Of a stretch of DNA of 64,000 nucleotides, positions 20,071 to 31,593 are shown piece by piece. Every line of letters begins with the position of its first letter. Position 1 is the stretch's first letter. This DNA is from Nissolia schottii. Lineage: Eukaryota; Streptophyta; Magnoliopsida; Fabales; Fabaceae. A model generated the notes under the pieces. That model made no database searches. It was not told where the DNA came from and was given only the letters and a program-made list of their open reading frames with translations. The DNA is taken from assembly GCA_003254905.1 (NCBI GenBank), contig QANU01032022.1, positions 55,111 through 119,110 of the forward strand, given 5' to 3'. A program made the translations under genes and the position numbers.

Positions 20071-23000
20071 TGATTTACTCTATTTTATTACTCTTTAGGT
20101 ATACTTAAAAATAAATGGGAGAGGAAGTGTCATCTGATTTAGGCACGGGCGCTGAAATTCAAACTCCAATTGCAGGTATTCTTACCAACACAAATCCTTC
20201 TGCAATAGAGTTTGTTATACCAATAGTAAATGTGAAAGATGAGGTTGGGGGAGAGGGAAGCAATAGCACAAGATCAATTGCTTGGAAACATTTCACCAAA
20301 CTTCCTTTGTAAGAGACTAAAGGGAAACATAGGGTCAAATGTAACCATTGGCATGTTACTATTTGTTGTGAAGCTACCAAACATGGCACAAATTCTATGT
20401 TAAAACATCTTAAAAGGAAACACGATTGGATATTTTCTACAATGGGGAAAAAAAGGAACATTTCATGGATATATGCCAAAGATGGGTGAAGGAGATGAAA
20501 AACCTATGAACACTTCTCTTGGATTTAACTTGGAGGATTATAGAAAGGCATTGGCTGAATTTGTGATATGTGACGAAATGCCATTTAGGGTTGTTGAAGG
20601 GCGAGGGTTTCGTAAAATATTGAACCAGTTAGAGCCTAGATTTACAATTCCATCTAGGTTAACAATTTCAAGAGATTGTTATCAATTTTTTTAGATGAAA
20701 AGAAATAGCTTAAGGCTTGGTTTATGAAGTCATGTATTCGTGTTTGTTTGACAACTGATTGTTGGACATCAAACCAAATTTTATCCTACTTGAATTTGAC
20801 AGCACATTTCATTGATGAAGAGTGGAGATTGCAAAAAAGAATTATCAACTTTTGCTTAGTTGAGAACCACAAGGGTGAAACCATTGGAAGAGAAATTGAG
20901 AGATGTTTGAGAGAATGGGGAATTGACAATGTTTTCACAATCACAGTAGATAATGCAACCTCAAATGATGGGGCCATTTCATATCTTCGAAAGAAATTAG
21001 ATGCTAGGGGTGGGTAGTGTGTGGTGGAAAATACTTACAAATGAGGTATTGTGCTCATATCTTAAATTTGATTGTAAATGATGGTCTTAAGGAATACCAA
21101 TCTTCCATTGAAAGCATTAGGAATGTTGTTCGATATGTTAGATCTTCTCCACAAAGAATCAAAAAATTCAAAGAATGCATTGAGGTTGAGTTGATTAAGT
21201 ATCAAAGTCGTGTGTTTGGATGTTCCAACTAGGTGGAATTCTACCTACATTATGTTGGAACATGCTGAAAAATTTGAAAAGGCATTTGATAGACTTTTAT
21301 GATCAAGAATCAGATTTTAGGAAATGGTTTGGGGAAGGTGAAAATGAAAAAAGGGTTGGTTAACCTATAAGTCTTGATTGTGAACATAGTAGGATATTTG
21401 TTTAGTTTTTGAAAATTTTCTATAGGCTACTTTGTGTTTTTCTGCTTCTTTGCATGTTACTTCAAATAGATGCTTTCATGAAATTGCATCAATACTTTCT
21501 GAGTTGCTCATGGAGTCAAAACCAGTCTTATCTTTTGGGGAATATAACTTGTTCTATGAGAGCCAAATATGACAAATACTGGGGAAATATTGAAAAGATT
21601 AATCCGTTGTTGTTAGTTGCTATTGTCTTGGACCCTCGCTAAAAACTTGATTATATCTCTTGGACTTTAGAGAGTATATATGACAAGGAGTTGTTTGTTA
21701 GCATGTCCATTTTATTTAAAGACACCTTGAATTCGTTGTATAACTTTTATTCAAAAGTTGTTTCTAACTATAAGGATAGTGAAGATGGTGGGGATTCATC
21801 TAAGGGAATTGTTTTGAATGAGAGTAAGGGGTCTTTTTGTCTCAAAGGTGTTTCTGAAAGTCGAGTGAACACATGGAAAAAAACAAAAAAAGGGCTAAAG
21901 CAAATTTGGACAATGCGTCAAACCTTGAGAGGTATTTGGCCGAGGATACTGTGGATGACAATGATGATGAAACTTTTAACATATTGAATTGGTGGAAAAT
22001 GTAACATCCCGATTTTTCTTAGAAAAATAATCATACATATAATTATTTAATTAATTTTCTAATCATAATTAGAGAATTAAAATGGGGAATTATTAAGTAG
22101 AAAATTCCTAGGAAATAAGATGTGTCGCGATACGAAGTCTGGCCGACAACCAAACGGCCGCTGTTCGTCGGCAGAATTTTCTAACGCGAAAAAGGTGTCT
22201 GTGAAAATACTCTTCCAGAGGAAAATTCACAAACATCTTTAATATTAATACCCTTAGGTAGGAGAGAATTAAGGGATCGCGACGGTATAAACGGAATATT
22301 TTTCCGACAACCGTGCGCGACGTACCGGCACTGCGAGTGATAAAACGCGAGCAAACCGGAGCCGGAAGAAAATGAAATTTCAGCAGCTAGAGCTGAAGGG
22401 CTGCACGTTTTTTTTAGAGATTTTGGTACAAAAATTATCCCTTAAATCATGCTTCCACATTTCCCATCACCATGCTTTCTTTCACTTCAAAGCCTAATCA
22501 CATCATGCACCATACCTCCCATTATTCACCACATTTATTAAGCCCAAACAAACAAGTAATCTCCCTCACCATCAGCCCTCAAATCGAGAGCTCTCTTCAA
22601 AACCCCAAGAGATATTTGCCTTTCTCACCTTCTTCAAACACACTAAGCCACACCTCCAAGAACACCACTAAACCTTCAAGAGACCAAGCATTTTCCATCT
22701 CCTTCCATCTCCCACAAACCGAAAAACCACAACCCCTAAGTTTTCTCATCTTAGTTTCATTTTCTTCCACCAAGAACCAAGAGGAACAACATCATCCTCT
22801 TCATTGTGCAAGGTTCCCACCTTGGATAAAGGAAGCTCAAGCTTTGGGAAGCAACAAGGCTTGTGGACTTCACTTCAAACTTCACCACCACCACCACCAA
22901 GCTTCCTACAGGTGGGTAGTATCATCACCCTGTCTATGGGATGTTTATTTGCATGTTTTTATGTGTGTGTTTTGAGTAAGAAAAGTGTAGAAAGGTTATG

Positions 23001-23199
23001 AGGATAAAGGTTTTGTTGTATGCTGGGTACATTCACGCTGTTTTCATGATTCTTAAACATCCATGTTGCTGCTCGGGTACTGTTGGAATATGTGGTGTGA
23101 ACATGGGATGAGTGTAAGAGGACGAGAGAAAATAAGCTAGGAGCTGGACGTCGAGTTTTCCGCGGAAGAAGTGCTGAGAGGGGTCTAGAGTAGAAGAGC

Positions 23200-23930
23200 G
23201 GGTCAGTAGTGGTAACAGAAGGGGTTTCACAGGGGACCCCTGGAGTGGCTGAGTAGTTTCCGGGAGGGGGGTGCCGAGTGAACACCCGTGGTGATGCTGC
23301 ATGGGTTCCGCGTAGGATCCCTAGAGTCTGTTGAGAGGTGTGCTGAGCGAGTCCTGGAGAGTGGTCCTGAAGGGGGTTCCGCGAAGGTTACCTAGGAGTG
23401 TTGAATGATTTCCGAAGTGTCTGAGTGGAGACCAAGAGTAGTCCTGAGAGGGTTCCGCTTTGGAACCCTGGCATGTCCGAGTGGTTCCCTAAGTTTCCGA
23501 GCGAGCACCTGAAATGGTGTTGAGTGGGGTTCCGCGGAGGATCCCCAAGAGTTGAGGAAGTTGCATGGAGTTGTTGGGTGAGCACCAGAAATGGTGTCGT
23601 GAGGGTTCCGCGGAGGATCCCTGGAGAACTAAGAAGGTTACGAGTGTGGAGTAGGCACTAGGAGTGGTTCTGGGTAGGGTTCCACATAGGTTGCCTGGAA
23701 GGATGAGTGATTCCCTGGAGAGTAAACCGAGTGAGTACCAGTAGTGGTGACCGCGTGGGTTCCGCGGAGGTACCCTAGAGCGGCTGAGCGGGTTCCTACG
23801 GTCCTGACTGGCGCCAGCAGCGGTGCCGTGTTGGTTCCGCGGATATTCCCCGAAATGGTGGAGTGATCCAACAGAGTAGCCTAGTGGGTTCTGCGGAGGT
23901 TCCCTGACGATGAGAGTGGTTTCCGAAAAG
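23200..23930 (+). repeat. GC-rich minisatellite of about 70-90 bp units in LTR B
   Basis: About nine imperfect units each carry GGTTCCGCGGAGGATCCC, spaced by variable segments with GAGTGGTTCC and GAGTGAGTACCAG. The minus-strand open frames here (for example 23489-23983) are repeat artefacts. Confidence 0.75.
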
Positions 23931-24299
23931 GGGGTTCCGAGGACCATTATATCCCAACAAGTACCTAGCACGAAGAAGTACACGCTTTGAGTTCATAATG
24001 GCATGTGTTTTTAGTATGAGCCACCGAAAGGTGCAGTGAACAAGTCTATGATTATCTAGTTGTACATGCATCATGAAGATAGACCACAAGAGACTATGTT
24101 ATTCCAAGATTAAAGAATGAAGATAACAAAGAATGTAAGAACAAGAACAGTACAGAAAGATAAAGTGCATATGATAATGAGATATGATGAATGAGAAGAC
24201 GCTAACCCGGGTGAACCGGTATGCGTAAGAGAAAGAAAGTATATGGTACCATTTACTTAACTTGTAAAGTTCATGCATAGTGCACAAGAGCAGGCTCAC

Positions 24300-24490
24300 A
24301 AGGAACGCAGGCATTGTGTACGTCACCATGCTCAAAAGGAATGCATGGGGCTCGATCACGTCACCAAGCTCACAAGGAACGCATGGGACACGATCACCTT
24401 GCATACATACCTATGTGATTGAAGCGTCGGTATGTCTCGACCATGTCACCATGCTCACAAGGAACGCATGGGGCAGGGTCACCGGGCATA
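24300..24490 (+). repeat. Tandem repeat of about 46 bp in LTR B
   Basis: Four units carry GCTCACAAGGAACGCATGGG followed by an (A/C)CGATCACGTCACC-like segment. Non-coding. Confidence 0.75.
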
Positions 24491-24734
24491 CGTATATATG
24501 TAGTAGTGTCAGAACGGTCAAGGATAGAAAACACGAGAACTTAGTAAGAAAAGATTAGTTCCCTATCACCTAGTAACTAGATAAAGCCGCCCAGGAACTT
24601 AGGCAAGAAATAACTGGTAGGATGTCTAAATGCATGAACACTTAGAGATCTCCTGGACGGCCGGAGCATAAGTGTAACCAGAGCCCTAGTCATAGTTCAC
24701 CACTGAGAACCACTGTTCTCACCCCCACTCACTT

Positions 24735-24800
24735 ATGACTTCAGGTGAGATTGATGACTACACCGCCGAAGAAGCGGCGGATCCTACGCAGCAGGTTTAG
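24735..24800 (+). other. Conserved LTR micro-ORF, 21 codons (copy B)
   Basis: An ATG in the block TTCTCACCCCCACTCACTTATG opens a frame of 21 codons beginning MTSGEIDDYTAEEAADP and closed by TAG. It is acidic like the micro-ORFs at the same block in other LTRs. A second overlapping frame (24745-25038) continues, after one stop, into the Glu-rich segment at 25040-25278. Confidence 0.35.
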
Positions 24801-25039
24801 GATGACAGATCTTGAGACAGGACAGGAGGCGGAGATATGGTCGGTACTGGTGGTAGATCGCCCCATGCCCCTTCGAGTCGTACCACCCGCCCCGGCAGAG
24901 CCAGAGCCTCCCACTGATGGCGAGTCCACTCCTTATGAGAAGGATCTGGAGGTAGACCCCGTATCCGTGAGACTGCAACTGCCCAAGGTCAAGCGGAGAG
25001 GTGCTAGGATACAGACGGCCCGAGACTACCGTCGCTAGT

Positions 25040-25278
25040 TCGCACCCCGTACGCACGACGGCGAGGCTAGCCCATCCACCGGTTCCCGTGATCCGCCAGA
25101 CGTCCCGGAGCCTGAGACTTCTTCATCCGAGGATGACTTCTTGGAGGCCGTGGAGGAGGAGGAGGACGAGCCGGTGCCGATATACGAGGAGGACGAGCCG
25201 GAGCCGACGGACGAGGAGGAGGATCCGGAGGAGGAGGATTCAGAGGAGGAGCCCAGTGATGATGAGCCAGAGTGCTGA
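25040..25278 (+). other. Acidic open frame inside LTR B
   Basis: After a TAG at about 25036-25038 the same frame continues about 79 codons and becomes very acidic (runs such as EEEDEPVPIYEEDEPEP). Similar acidic frames occur at 19800-20054 (minus) and 55490-55615 (minus). No known domain. It could be a remnant of a coding region carried in the LTR or merely GA-rich sequence. Confidence 0.35.
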
Positions 25279-26214
25279 CCAGCCCAGTCCTACAGTCCCT
25301 GTCATCAGACGTCACATTTTGCTAGTAGCATTAGTTTGGTGTATATTTTGCTATATGTCATTTTGTTGTACGGGCTAGAATATGTACAGCCTTTTTTATG
25401 TATTAGTTTAACATTATGATATGTACTCATAACTTTCTGACATATATGATATTGGTTGTTGGACCCTCTTGATGCTATTTACCTTACTGTTCATGTATGT
25501 ATGTGTATGACAGACGACGCACGTAATTTTCTATTATACGACTATTTGGGACTTATGATAGTCCACACGCATGGCTCTAGTTTGATACAAGATAATAGTA
25601 TGTTTAAAAAGAAAAAAAATGGGTCCTTATTTTCAGTTAACTTAATTATTTTCTGAAGTAAAGTAGGGACTACCAGTATGCCCACACAGCAGATAACAAC
25701 TTAGCAGACGCAGATTATGACTTAAGCATAAGCTGTTAAGCTAGGGTGTTACAGAAAACAAATTCTTCAAAGTATAAGATCCTTTCTCTCGTAGCTCGTG
25801 ATGTATTGGGTGTTTCCATTTCTACTGTTGCATCTGAGTCTTGCTTTAGTACGGGTGGACGTGCACTTGATGTCTATCGTAGCTCTTTGTCCCCCTAAAA
25901 TGGCTGAAGCTCTTATTTGCATGCAAAATTGGTTATTCCTTACTAAAGCCACACTTGATGATCAAGATTTTGATCAATTTGATAGCACCGAGAAGATTGT
26001 CAATGGTTAGTTTATAACATCTTTATTCCTTTTTCTTGGTTAATTTATGTAAAATTTTCACATGATATTGACTAACTTCGTATATTTTGCAGATGTTTCT
26101 ACTAATGCATTTCTATCACAAGGGGCAACTTTACAACAAAATGTCATGAACATAAATTGATTTTTGTTCTACTATTGCAAATCTACTGTAGTTTGGAGTT
26201 ATTTTTTGTTCTTT

Positions 26215-26460
26215 TACATGCTTTCAATTTCTGCTATTTTGTAAATTCTGCTGCAGTATCTAAACAATTCTGCTGTAATTTCTGCAGTTATGCAATATAT
26301 CAATTCTGAATTTCTGTTATGCAATTTCTGTTGTTTCTATTTTTGCTGTTTTAGTTTCTGTTGTTTCTGTTTCTACTATTTTTGTTTCTGCTATTTCTAT
26401 TTTTGTTGTTTCTATTATGCAATTTCTGCTGTTTCTATTTCTGCTATTTTTGAATTTATT
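26215..26460 (+). repeat. Low-complexity TTTCTGCTGTTTC repeats
   Basis: Degenerate TTTCTG(C/T)TGTTTCTATT units fill the 3' non-coding part of the hAT relic. The open frame at 26290-26484 (Phe/Cys-rich) is an artefact of this repeat. Confidence 0.8.
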
Positions 26461-26639
26461 TTGGCCCGCTTTGACCCGGTCTAAACCCAGGTTTTAACTC
26501 GGCCTGAAGATGATCGAGCCATTGGGTTTAGGGTCGGGTTTGGGTCCTCAAAATTGGCCTGGTCTAAATATAGGGTCGGGGTTGGGTATAGGCCAACCCG
26601 GCCCTACCCAGCCCATGAACACCCTTAATATTGTGAAGC

Positions 26640-27365
26640 ATGTGACAATATGTGATAACGAGGATTAGTTTCCCTAAGAGTTAGAACAGAGAACAGATGA
26701 CATAGATAATGGAAAGATTAGGTTCCCTCAGTCACTTAGTAACATAGATAAAGCTTCTCAGGCCTAGTATGAATTAATAATTGGTAGGGATGTAGTATAA
26801 CTGTGACACTTATAGATCCCTGAGCGGCCTGAATCATAAATGAGAATAAAAAGTCCCCCAGATCCCACGGTTTCCCACAGAGCGCAATGTTCCCACCCCA
26901 CTCATTCATGACTCTAGGGTTTGACACGGAGCAAGGGGGAGAGCAGCACAAGGAGGAGCAGTACTGAGGAAGATGAGCAGAAGAATAGGTTATTACTTAG
27001 GAGGCCACATGTTCTTGTACTACTATGTTAAGTAAATGTACGTAATAACAATGATACTACCTGTGTAACTGTTTGTGAATATATGGTATGGACCACTAGT
27101 TGCTATGTTGCTTGAATGTTGAATATGTCTACTAATATTAATTAAGTATGCTACTTTACCGCTCGCAATACATGTTCTAACGTGAACAAGGCTCATAGTT
27201 TACACCATGATACGTATACCGAGAAGTTAAAATTGGTCCATATTTTCTGGGTAACTATTTTTTTAAACTCATAAGTGGGACTAAGTACTATCCCAACCAA
27301 ACTAGATAACAACCTAGTAAGCGAGTTTGCGACTTAAGCATAAACTAGCTTGCTAGGGGGTTTCA
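26640..27365 (+). mobile_element. 3' part of a plus-strand Ty3/gypsy LTR
   Basis: It shares with the other LTRs the block CCCACCCCACTCATTCATG (26892-26910) and the end GCATAAACTAGCTTGCTAGG followed by GGGTTTCA (ends 27365). The 5' part is missing where the hAT element ends. Confidence 0.6.
26908..26967 (+). other. Conserved LTR micro-ORF, 19 codons
   Basis: An ATG at the conserved LTR block opens MTLGFDTEQGGEQHKEEQY then TGA. The C-terminal EQHKEEQ resembles DEQHKEQ of the micro-ORF at 14558. Confidence 0.35.
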
Positions 27366-27993
27366 ATGTTGGCTTCCTTGGCAATTGGATTTGAATAGCC
27401 TTATCTGGGGGTTTTCTAAATTACAAGGAAACTAAAATGTTTTTGAGATAGAGAGGGCTTATAGGGCATCCTGAGATAGTGCTCGGAATAGCGTGAAAAA
27501 AGTATGGCGTTACTGAAAGCGAAGAAGATGAAACCCGAACCTTGAACAAACAAGCGACATAAGAAGAATGGTAGGGGATCGAGCAATAACAAACAAAAAC
27601 AATGAGAAGAAGGAACTCCAAGAAAAGAAGAGAAAGCTTCAATTTATAGGAAGATGTCATCCCTACTCCCCTAGAAAACCCATCTCGAGAACCCCAAAGG
27701 ATTAGGAAGTGAAATCACTCGAGTGCTTGAAGTTCTGCACCATGTGGTGTCAACTGAGTGGTTCAATTCCTCTTTGTAATTGTAAAGGTCATGAAAAATG
27801 ACGTGATGTGACACATGAGTCAAAAAACAGAAATGATGGCATCATCTACCTAGGAGGGAAACGCCATGAAAATTCACACGCACCAAAGAAGATTTCAAAA
27901 CAAAAAGAGCACAAAAAACGAGTGGGCACATGAAGAAACACCAATGACTCAAGATCACGACTCTAAAGACGACTGTAACCTAAGTGGAGGCAT
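27366..27993. other. Repeat-like non-coding DNA
   Basis: No gene is seen. A minus-strand TATA box in CCTATAAATTGAAGC (about 27640) suggests part of another LTR. The open frame at 27421-27660 has no recognisable similarity. Confidence 0.4.
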
Positions 27994-28335
27994 TGTTACG
28001 GACTGGACTATGTAGGGGCCCATTAGCCATCTTTAATTCAAAGTGACCCAGTCTAGAGAATGCTTTCTCCAAGGACCCATTTAGGGTTATGCAACTACCG
28101 TGTAAGGACTGCTCAGGGGGACCTTCCCCATGAGACTATCCTCATACATTTGCCATAATTAGACTTGTATAAATAGCTATAATTGGAAGGTACGATGTCA
28201 AACCCTTTATATCTCATACCCTAATCATTCAAACAATAACTTGAGCATCGAAGTTCTTTTAGGTACCCACGTCGCCACTTGGACATCCGAGGAAATCTCA
28301 CTGCCCTGAAGAGAATCTCCCCATATCACACAAAG
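27994..28335 (+). mobile_element. LTR resembling the Tat lineage of Ty3/gypsy
   Basis: It starts TGTTACGGACTGGAC, has a TATA box in GTATAAATAGC (about 28173) and ends with a segment like TTGAGCATCGAAGTTC ... GGTACCCACG, typical of Tat/Retand-type LTRs as I recall them. The right end is approximate. The following 28336-28900 is AT-rich with nothing recognised. Confidence 0.45.
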
Positions 28336-28989
28336 GTACAAATAGGTTAGAGAAAAAAATATGATGAGATATAAAAATATTGGAAGGTGAATATCATTAT
28401 TTTGGTTGGGTTAGAATAAAGTTTAATATCGTATCATATTTTTTGTTGTATACCACATGTTTTTTTACTATTACTCTATTTTCTTTATTATTTAAAACAC
28501 GTTATTAGCAGGAAAACTTGATTGAAATTGTGAAGTGTCTTATAAGCTTGGGTCAGATCTTTTTGTCCTCCAAAAACCGACCAAACCATTGAATAAAAAT
28601 GTTATTTGGACAACAAAATTGGGACGATAGTCATACAAGTGTTATAAAAGTGTAAGTCCCACCACGAAGAGATAAAAGTTGAGCATGACGAGACTTGTAA
28701 TTTTGTTTAAACATTCTATGATTGTAGTCCAAATTTTATTGTAAACATAACATTTGTCACCATTTAACACCAGCACACCATATTCTCCAATTAAATTTTT
28801 ACCTATACCAGTTTCATGGGGAGAAACTTACCTGAGGCTGTCTAGCAATGCTCATTAAAAAAATAAAATAAATAAATAAACAAAAGCCTTTAAATCAAAT
28901 CGGAGGAGCGTCAATAGGCGTTTCCGCATCCAACGACCACAATCGGCGCTTCCAGTTGCCCCCACCAACGTCTAATTCCCCCCCTCCCC

Positions 28990-29000
28990 CCCAACGGTCA
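28990..29000 (+). promoter_or_regulatory. Mitosis-specific activator (MSA) element
   Basis: CCCAACGGTCA matches the MSA consensus YCYAACGGYYA exactly. It lies 210 bp upstream of the ATG at 29210. A weaker copy, TCCAACGACCA, is at about 28929-28939. MSA elements bind three-repeat MYB factors and drive G2/M genes in plants. Confidence 0.55.
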
Positions 29001-29209
29001 CCTCCTCTCAAAATACAAATAATTTCCCCAAACGCTCTCACACAGCACATTTTCCACCCAGTCTCAAATTCCCTTTAATAATCTCTTATTCCGGGCCAAG
29101 AATACACGAAGAATCATCTAAAAGAAGAATCAAATCAGATTCCAGAACCCAGAACCCAGAACCCAGAACCTTCAACCTTGAAAAACCCTCTTTCGCGAAC
29201 TCGTTCACC

Positions 29210-30448
29210 ATGAACACTGCACGGCTCCAAGTGTGGAACAACGCCGCGTTCGACGGCGAAGAGCCGCAAGGAGTATCGTTCCCAACGAAGGCTTCTTGGT
29301 CCTCCGGCCTTCACTCGCCCGAGTCCCTCCTCTCCGATTGCCGCAAAGAAAACCTAAGCCCCGCGGCGCTCAATTCCGCCCCTGTTCCCGCAAACCCCCT
29401 CGCCTCGACCGCCAAGAAGGCGAGCTTCGACGAAAAAGAAGACGAGAAGAAGATCGACGATGAGATCCAACGGATCGAGAACGAGATCAGGCGCCTGTCC
29501 TCGAGGCTGGAAGCGCTCCGGCTGCAGAAAGCGGCGGCGGCCGCGGCCAAGACCGCGGAGAGGCGCGGAAGAGTTGTGCCGGCCAAGTTCATGGAAATGA
29601 AGCAAGGCGCCGCGGTGAAGCTAATCGAAGAGACTCCTAAATCGAAGGCTGCCATGACGAGGAGGGGAATGAGCCTGGGGCCGGCGGAGATATCCGCCGG
29701 GGGAGGGAGGTTCTCCCGGTGGCCGGGGAAGGCGAGTGCCGGCAACAACACGATCACCCCTGTCCCGGTCACGCAGGGTCGTCGGAAATCATGCTTCTGG
29801 AAACTTGGCGATGTGGATGAAACGAAGACGACTTTGAGCCTCAGCCCCAAATCGAAGAGAAACGCGGCGGGCCCGAAGCAGTCAGCGGCCACCTTTACCG
29901 TGGGATCAAGGAAGAGCGCGAAGAAGGAGGACGGGGTCGTCGCATTCGTCCAGCCGAGGAAGCTGTTCAATGAAGGGGCGAAATCGGCGCCTAATAAGAG
30001 GCAGGTGGTGAAGCCGGGCAGGGTGGTGGCCAGCCGGTACAACCAGATTGCCAGTGGGAACAATAACGCGTGTGCCGCCGCTGATGCGAGGAAGAGGTCG
30101 CTGCCTGAGAGCGACGAAGACGGTGGCAAGGGGTGCGACAAGAGGCCCGCTTCGCTTCGGGGGAGCGGCCAGGGGAGCGCGGTTAGGGTCAAGAAGAGGT
30201 GGGAGATTCCTCCGCAGCCACAGGTTGTGGTGTACACTAAGAGTAATGAGGAGGAGGAGGAGCCTGTGAGTGGTGCGTTTCTTCCGAAGATTAGAGCACT
30301 CAGGTATCCGTACGAGAGCCCTAGAGATTCCGGAGCTGCTAAAAGGGTGGCTGATTTGGCAGGGAAGAGGTCTTATTTCTGCCCTGACGAGGATGCGGAG
30401 GAATCTGTTTGCCAGGTTCTGCGTTTTACTGAAGACGCTGCCGATTAG
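29210..30448 (+). CDS. Basic coiled-coil protein of unknown function, single exon
   Basis: An intact 412-codon frame with a good start context (TTCACCATGA) and TAG stop, clearly more GC-rich than its surroundings. Residues 76-117 form a Lys/Glu/Arg-rich heptad segment, DEIQRIENEIRRLSSRLEAL, ending in poly-Ala, a probable coiled coil. The middle (120-320) is Ser/Lys/Arg-rich and probably disordered. The C-terminus (about 327-400) has the ordered-looking segments RWEIPPQPQVVVYTK, LPKIR and SPRDSGAAKRVADLAGKRSYF, which I recall as a conserved signature of an uncharacterised plant family. No signal peptide or membrane segment. The MSA element upstream suggests G2/M expression, and with the basic coiled-coil build a chromatin or microtubule role is possible but unproven. 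The 5' leader has three tandem CCAGAA(C)-type repeats at 29148-29170. Confidence 0.85.
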   Translation: MNTARLQVWNNAAFDGEEPQGVSFPTKASWSSGLHSPESLLSDCRKENLSPAALNSAPVPANPLASTAKKASFDEKEDEKKIDDEIQRIENEIRRLSSRLEALRLQKAAAAAAKTAERRGRVVPAKFMEMKQGAAVKLIEETPKSKAAMTRRGMSLGPAEISAGGGRFSRWPGKASAGNNTITPVPVTQGRRKSCFWKLGDVDETKTTLSLSPKSKRNAAGPKQSAATFTVGSRKSAKKEDGVVAFVQPRKLFNEGAKSAPNKRQVVKPGRVVASRYNQIASGNNNACAAADARKRSLPESDEDGGKGCDKRPASLRGSGQGSAVRVKKRWEIPPQPQVVVYTKSNEEEEEPVSGAFLPKIRALRYPYESPRDSGAAKRVADLAGKRSYFCPDEDAEESVCQVLRFTEDAAD

Positions 30449-31480
30449 AAAAAATGTGATGGAATGCGGTTTTTCGTTTTTTCCTTTTTACTGCTATACG
30501 GATGGATAGAACTTCCTGGGTTCTGCTTATTTCTTGGGGAGTTGGTATAGAGCGCCTTGCTATGGGTAGAAGGTAAATGCTTCTCCCCTGTTCTGTTGTT
30601 CAAACTTATGCTGGTCTAGACTCGATTGATGATCGATATGCGTCAAAATAGTATAATCGACTGAAGTGTTGGAATAATTAGAATAATTATTTTGTGGACA
30701 TGCATAAATTAGTGATTTATCCAGATTAAACTAATTGCCAGAATATTGTGTTCATATGTTTGGACTAGCTGATGATAGATGAGCTAGGTCCATCATTACT
30801 AATAAGTGGAAGAGTCCCTACGACTACCGCTATGTCAGCTTTTATTCTTCCTATTAAGAATAAAAAGTGATTCTTGCTTTTTGGAACTTGACACAAAGAA
30901 TAGTAGTAAAAAAACTCTTCCTCTTCTCTCTTTTCTTTCTCTCATCAGCATTCAACTCAGAGAACAAAATGACTTCTACCTCTTCGATGTACAAATTTCT
31001 CTTCTCTATCACTCACAAATTGTTTATATTTCACATGCTATGATTGAACAAAAATCAGAACGAAAATATATTATTATATATCATGAAGTTGAACACATGT
31101 CTCGTGCTTTCTTATTGTATATCATTTGTTTTATTATGTGCGTAAAAGAATTGTATGCCTGATTCTGTGGTTAACCGGTTTCGTTCCAATCTTCCTAGAA
31201 GATTGTATTTCCACGGCTGCAACTTTGTCAATTCATCTTAGATAAGGATTCTGGGGCAGTGGGTGGAGGCCACTAATATTTGAAAAGATGTAGTAGCATC
31301 AATTGGTTATGCAGCAGCCAGCAAGGAATATTTGTGAGTCGTGAATTGTGATGCTGATGCATGCTGAAATTGATAGATAGCTGGGGGATCTACGCAGATG
31401 ATAACTTTCCATCAATTGTTCGCCAACACCAAACTTTTACTGAGTATAAAGTTGAAAAAAAGACAGAACTTGTATATTCT
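30449..31480. other. 3' flank of the coiled-coil gene, no further gene seen
   Basis: AT-rich sequence containing the presumed 3' UTR. The 118-codon frame at 30806-31162 has no recognisable features and AT-rich composition, so I do not call it. Confidence 0.5.
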
Positions 31481-31593
31481 GTACAATGAGAGATGGAACC
31501 AATGAAAATTAAAGAGTATTATTCTTTTCCAATCTCTCTCCCTCACTTCACAGCACCCTTAGCTCTCATCTCCTCTCTTTTCTCATTTCTTCT

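Larger units (their letters stand above)
22000..25753 (+). mobile_element. Long solo LTR (copy B) inserted in the hAT gene
   Basis: TGTAACATCCCG at 22000 and GGGTGTTACA ending at 25753 are the LTR ends. The 5-bp target duplication GAAAA (21995-21999 and 25754-25758) is perfect. No gag or pol is present. Inside are two minisatellites (23200-23930 and 24300-24490), the conserved CACCCCCACTCACTTATG block (24725-24737) and an acidic frame. The insertion is younger than the hAT copy it interrupts. Confidence 0.85.
20115..26160 (+). pseudogene. hAT transposase (RICESLEEPER/DAYSLEEPER type), split and decayed
   Basis: In order along the plus strand: a degenerate BED zinc finger (about 20330-20430, one metal Cys replaced), the catalytic-core segment with TTDCWTS (about 20750) and TVDNATSND (about 20945), RWNSTY (about 21230), the DUF4413-like region (about 21700), and the hATC dimerisation domain with ASESCFSTGGR (about 25830-25860). 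Stops and frame changes occur at about 20310, 20470, 20694, 21015, 21300 and 21640, and again within hATC (about 25895). A 3754-bp solo LTR (22000-25753) lies between NWWK and the rest of hATC. The element's right end is probably near 26627, where the complement reads TAAGGGTGTTCATGGGC. The left terminus was not found. This is a non-functional domestic-type hAT relic. Confidence 0.8.

Noticed and set aside
22472-22975. 167-codon Ser/Pro/His-rich frame
   Set aside because: It lies wholly inside solo LTR B, is low in complexity (HHHHH, SSSN) and has no recognisable domain.
23033-24089. Several minus-strand frames of 65-164 codons
   Set aside because: They repeat with the GC-rich minisatellite and have no independent support.
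29311-30237. 308-codon minus-strand frame
   Set aside because: It is the antisense of the GC-rich coiled-coil gene, whose plus-strand frame has a good start context and protein-like structure.
30806-31162. 118-codon frame downstream of the coiled-coil gene
   Set aside because: AT-rich composition, no motif and no splice or promoter context; likely chance.
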